A stretch of 64,000 nucleotides of DNA from Lacisediminihabitans changchengi (lineage in GTDB: Bacteria; Actinomycetota; Actinomycetes; Actinomycetales; Microbacteriaceae). Location of the stretch: positions 1 through 64,000 of the forward strand of contig NZ_JAEPES010000001.1 in NCBI RefSeq assembly GCF_016634425.1, in the 5' to 3' direction. A program made the position numbers and the translations under genes. Positions within the stretch are counted from its first letter, which is position 1, and every line of letters starts with the position of its first letter. The notes under the pieces are model-generated. The model had not been told where the DNA came from, made no database searches, and worked only from the letters and a program-made list of their open reading frames with translations. Shown piece by piece: positions 62,342 to 64,000 of this stretch.

Positions 62342-62958
62342 GCCCGTGGGGTCGCAGTCCTGCCGGACGCGAAGCGGCTGAGAGCGCCCGAGCGCGCGAG
62401 CCCTCGCGCGGCGAGCCAGGAAAGCAGACCGGCGATCACCACACCCGAGATCACGGCCGAGACGAAGTAGACGGCCTTGAAGCCGAAGTCCAGGGCCGCG
62501 TAGTCGGTGAAGGTGGTGTCGAGGATGCCGACGGCGACTCCCGCTCCGGCGCCCGCGAGCAGCGCGACCCATAGCCGCCAGTTGGCGTAGAAGAACGCAG
62601 CGAGCACGAGCTCGGCACCGAGCCCCTCGATGATGCCCCAGATGAGCGTGGAGAAGCCCCACTGCGTGCCGACCAGCATCGAGACGACGGCCGCGATGAT
62701 TTCCGTGTAAAGGGCTGCGCCAGGCTTGCGGATGACGATGCCGCCGAGCACTCCGGCGAACAGCCAACCGCCGGCGAGGAGGCCGCTGAGGCCCGGGGCG
62801 AAGGCCAGAATGCCGCTGAGCGGGGTCCAGGCGAGGCCCCAGGCCCAGAAGATGACGCCGCTCGCGACACCGATCACGCTGGCGACCACGATGTCGACCA
62901 CCCGCCAGCGGTAGTTACGACGGCCGGTGACTGCTGGTGCTGCGATGGTGGAATGCAC
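62338..62958 (-). CDS. ECF transporter S component YkoE (thiamine/HMP specificity)
   Basis: 206 residues, about six membrane helices. YRWRVVDIVVASVIGVASGVIFWAWG, SGLLAGGWLFAGVLGGIVIRKPGAALYTEIIAAVVSMLVGTQWG and GIIEGLGAELVLAAF-type segments are the YkoE hallmarks. It binds hydroxymethylpyrimidine or thiamine outside and hands it to the T/A module. The GTG start is preceded by AAAGGG, 7-8 nt away. A TPP riboswitch in the leader confirms the vitamin B1 link. Confidence 0.92.
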   Translation of the reverse strand: MHSTIAAPAVTGRRNYRWRVVDIVVASVIGVASGVIFWAWGLAWTPLSGILAFAPGLSGLLAGGWLFAGVLGGIVIRKPGAALYTEIIAAVVSMLVGTQWGFSTLIWGIIEGLGAELVLAAFFYANWRLWVALLAGAGAGVAVGILDTTFTDYAALDFGFKAVYFVSAVISGVVIAGLLSWLAARGLARSGALSRFASGRTATPRA

Positions 62959-62962
62959 TGTC

Positions 62963-62987
62963 GTGCCCTTTCTCTCAAAGAGGGCAC
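62963..62987 (-). promoter_or_regulatory. Hairpin sequestering the ykoE ribosome-binding site
   Basis: Minus strand GTGCCCT...AGGGCAC folds with the Shine-Dalgarno AAAGGG inside the 3' arm, directly before the ykoE start. It fits a translational expression platform for the TPP riboswitch upstream. Confidence 0.6.
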
Positions 62988-63024
62988 GGGTGTGGTCCGC
63001 GGCGGATGCCGAGAACCGGAGAGA

Positions 63025-63118
63025 TTGCCTCCCTGCGCTGGCATGATCCAGATCAGGTTCGACGGTCGAAGCTTGGAGCAGCTTCCTCTCAGCCCGGCTC
63101 ACCGGACTCCCGTGTTCA
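63025..63118 (-). promoter_or_regulatory. TPP (THI-box) riboswitch
   Basis: Minus strand shows CACGGGAGTCCGGTGAGCCG, GGCTGAGAGG, and the highly conserved CCTGATCTGGATCATGCCAG followed by CGCAGGGA, the two TPP-sensing bulges in order. It controls the ykoEDC-like operon; high thiamine pyrophosphate should reduce expression. Confidence 0.95.
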
Positions 63119-63166
63119 CGGCCAATCATAGGCCGACCGGGTCCGCTCACGCTCGCCCCGCGAGGG

Positions 63167-64000
63167 TCACAGACCGGGGCCGAAGATCCGATCGAGCACG
63201 ACCGCCCCACCACCGAGCAGACCGCTGGTCTGCGGATGACGCGGCAGCGCGATGGTCAGTCTTTCGGTCGCCATCGGCAGACACTCGGCGTACAGCGTCG
63301 CCCGCACGGCGTTGACGAAGACCTCTGACTGGCTGAGCACACCGCCGAGCACCAGTCGATCCGGGTTGAAGAAATTGATGATCGTCGACAGCACACCGCC
63401 GGTCATGGTGCCGGCTCCCCGCAGCAGACGCGTCGCCGCGGCGTCGGCATCTCGCGCGCGACGGATCATCGACTCCACGTCGGGCACGTCCTCCCCCGCC
63501 TCCTGCAGTTCCTTGACCAGCGCGTTGCCGCTCGCGAGTGCGTCGAGGCAGCCCCGTCGACCGCAGGAGCAGGCCACCGGAGGCGCGTCCGGCACGGAGA
63601 CGTGACTGATATCCCCGGCCACGCCGTCCGCGCCAACGAAGAGCTCACCGCGGCAGATGATGCCGCTGCCGATACCGGATCCGGCCTTGACGAAGACCAG
63701 ATTGCCCTCCGCTCGGTCACCGGCTGCGTACTCGCCCACCGCCATCAGATTGGCGTCGTTGTTGACCACGACCGGAAGACCGGCGACGCCGCCGAGCATC
63801 GCCGCGGCATCGATCCCATTCCAGCCCGGCATCCTCGAGGGAGAGACGATGCGATTGCCGTCGGCGGCCACCGGTCCCGGAACCCCGAGCGAGAGGGCGC
63901 GGACGGGCGGGATCGCCCGCTCGGAATGGCCGGCCGCCAGGTCACCGAGGGCCGCCCACAACGTGTCGAATACGGGAGCCGGTCCGGCCGCAACATCCAG
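63167..64000 (-). CDS. ROK-family protein, 5' part cut by the window end
   Basis: At least 277 residues seen; the frame stays open to the last base, so the N-terminus is missing. ROK signatures: LSLGVPGPVAADGNRIVSPSRMPGW, VVVNNDANLMAVGEY, VKAGSGIGSGIICRGELFVGADGVAGDISHV, and the zinc motif CSCGRRGCLDALAS. The sugar-kinase/repressor family cannot be split without the N-terminus: a missing winged helix would make it a NagC-type regulator, otherwise a glucokinase-like enzyme. Confidence 0.85.
   Translation of the reverse strand: MDVAAGPAPVFDTLWAALGDLAAGHSERAIPPVRALSLGVPGPVAADGNRIVSPSRMPGWNGIDAAAMLGGVAGLPVVVNNDANLMAVGEYAAGDRAEGNLVFVKAGSGIGSGIICRGELFVGADGVAGDISHVSVPDAPPVACSCGRRGCLDALASGNALVKELQEAGEDVPDVESMIRRARDADAAATRLLRGAGTMTGGVLSTIINFFNPDRLVLGGVLSQSEVFVNAVRATLYAECLPMATERLTIALPRHPQTSGLLGGGAVVLDRIFGPGL

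Overview
The window is chromosomal DNA of a high-G+C Gram-positive bacterium, most likely a member of Microbacteriaceae or close Micrococcales kin. The evidence is the gene set: paired clpP1/clpP2, clpS followed by a DUF2017 gene and a zincin gene, an SCO4848-type membrane protein, an SCO7613-type giant membrane protein, a CASTOR/POLLUX-like channel, an Rv2466c-type mycothiol-linked DsbA protein, an F420-type DUF385 protein, a DUF222-HNH protein, and GC-rich third codon positions with many GTG starts. No transposase, phage gene or CRISPR array was seen; this reads as core chromosome with a few family-specific genes.

Layout. 1-1.5 kb: copper pair YcnI-CopC. 1.5-7.3 kb, minus strand: clpP1-clpP2, a short repeat peptide with a JmjC/cupin oxygenase, a HAD phosphatase, trigger factor and tRNA-Pro. 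7.3-11.4 kb: a 14-bp minisatellite, a DUF222-HNH protein, the RCK channel and tRNA-Gly. 11.7-16.4 kb: the 1276-residue membrane protein, a lone DUF2510 protein and Dps. 16.5-24.7 kb: amidohydrolase, PaiB-like flavoprotein, Fpg/Nei glycosylase, RpiB, DinB-like protein, an oxidoreductase-DsbA pair and a methyltransferase. 24.8-29.5 kb: pepN-mscS-glbO-HAD. 29.8-37.7 kb: a histidine-utilisation operon (hutH-hutU-M20 amidohydrolase-hutF-hutI) divergent from an IclR regulator, with a palindromic operator candidate between them. 37.9-42.3 kb: flavin and F420 enzymes, a pentapeptide-repeat protein and TesB. 42.3-46.5 kb: an ECF sigma/zinc anti-sigma pair divergent from an FMN lipoprotein-ApbE-RnfD/reductase operon. 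46.7-53 kb: thioesterase, EttA, DUF6993 lipoprotein, SSB, aldo/keto reductase and hypotheticals. 53.2-58.6 kb: tRNA-Arg, thioredoxin-like protein, marR-MFS, GNAT, orn, tRNA-His, clpS-DUF2017-zincin. 58.7-63.1 kb: sulfurtransferase, kinase and a TPP-riboswitch-controlled YkoEDC-type ECF thiamine/HMP transporter; then a ROK protein cut by the window end.

Most interesting systems. (1) A 22/21/21-residue repeat peptide translated just ahead of a JmjC/cupin_4 oxygenase, which looks like a substrate-enzyme pair. (2) Two divergent ECF promoters that share a TGAACC palindrome and probably tie an ECF sigma factor to an extracytoplasmic flavin electron-transfer module; both the lipoprotein and the membrane reductase carry candidate flavinylation threonines. 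(3) Short tandem repeats everywhere: periods of 13, 14, 16, 19 or 23 bp in spacers, but 6, 12, 15, 18 or about 63 bp inside genes. Two families of dispersed palindromic repeats are also present, one of them translated in frame as LRQAQGP inside two proteins.
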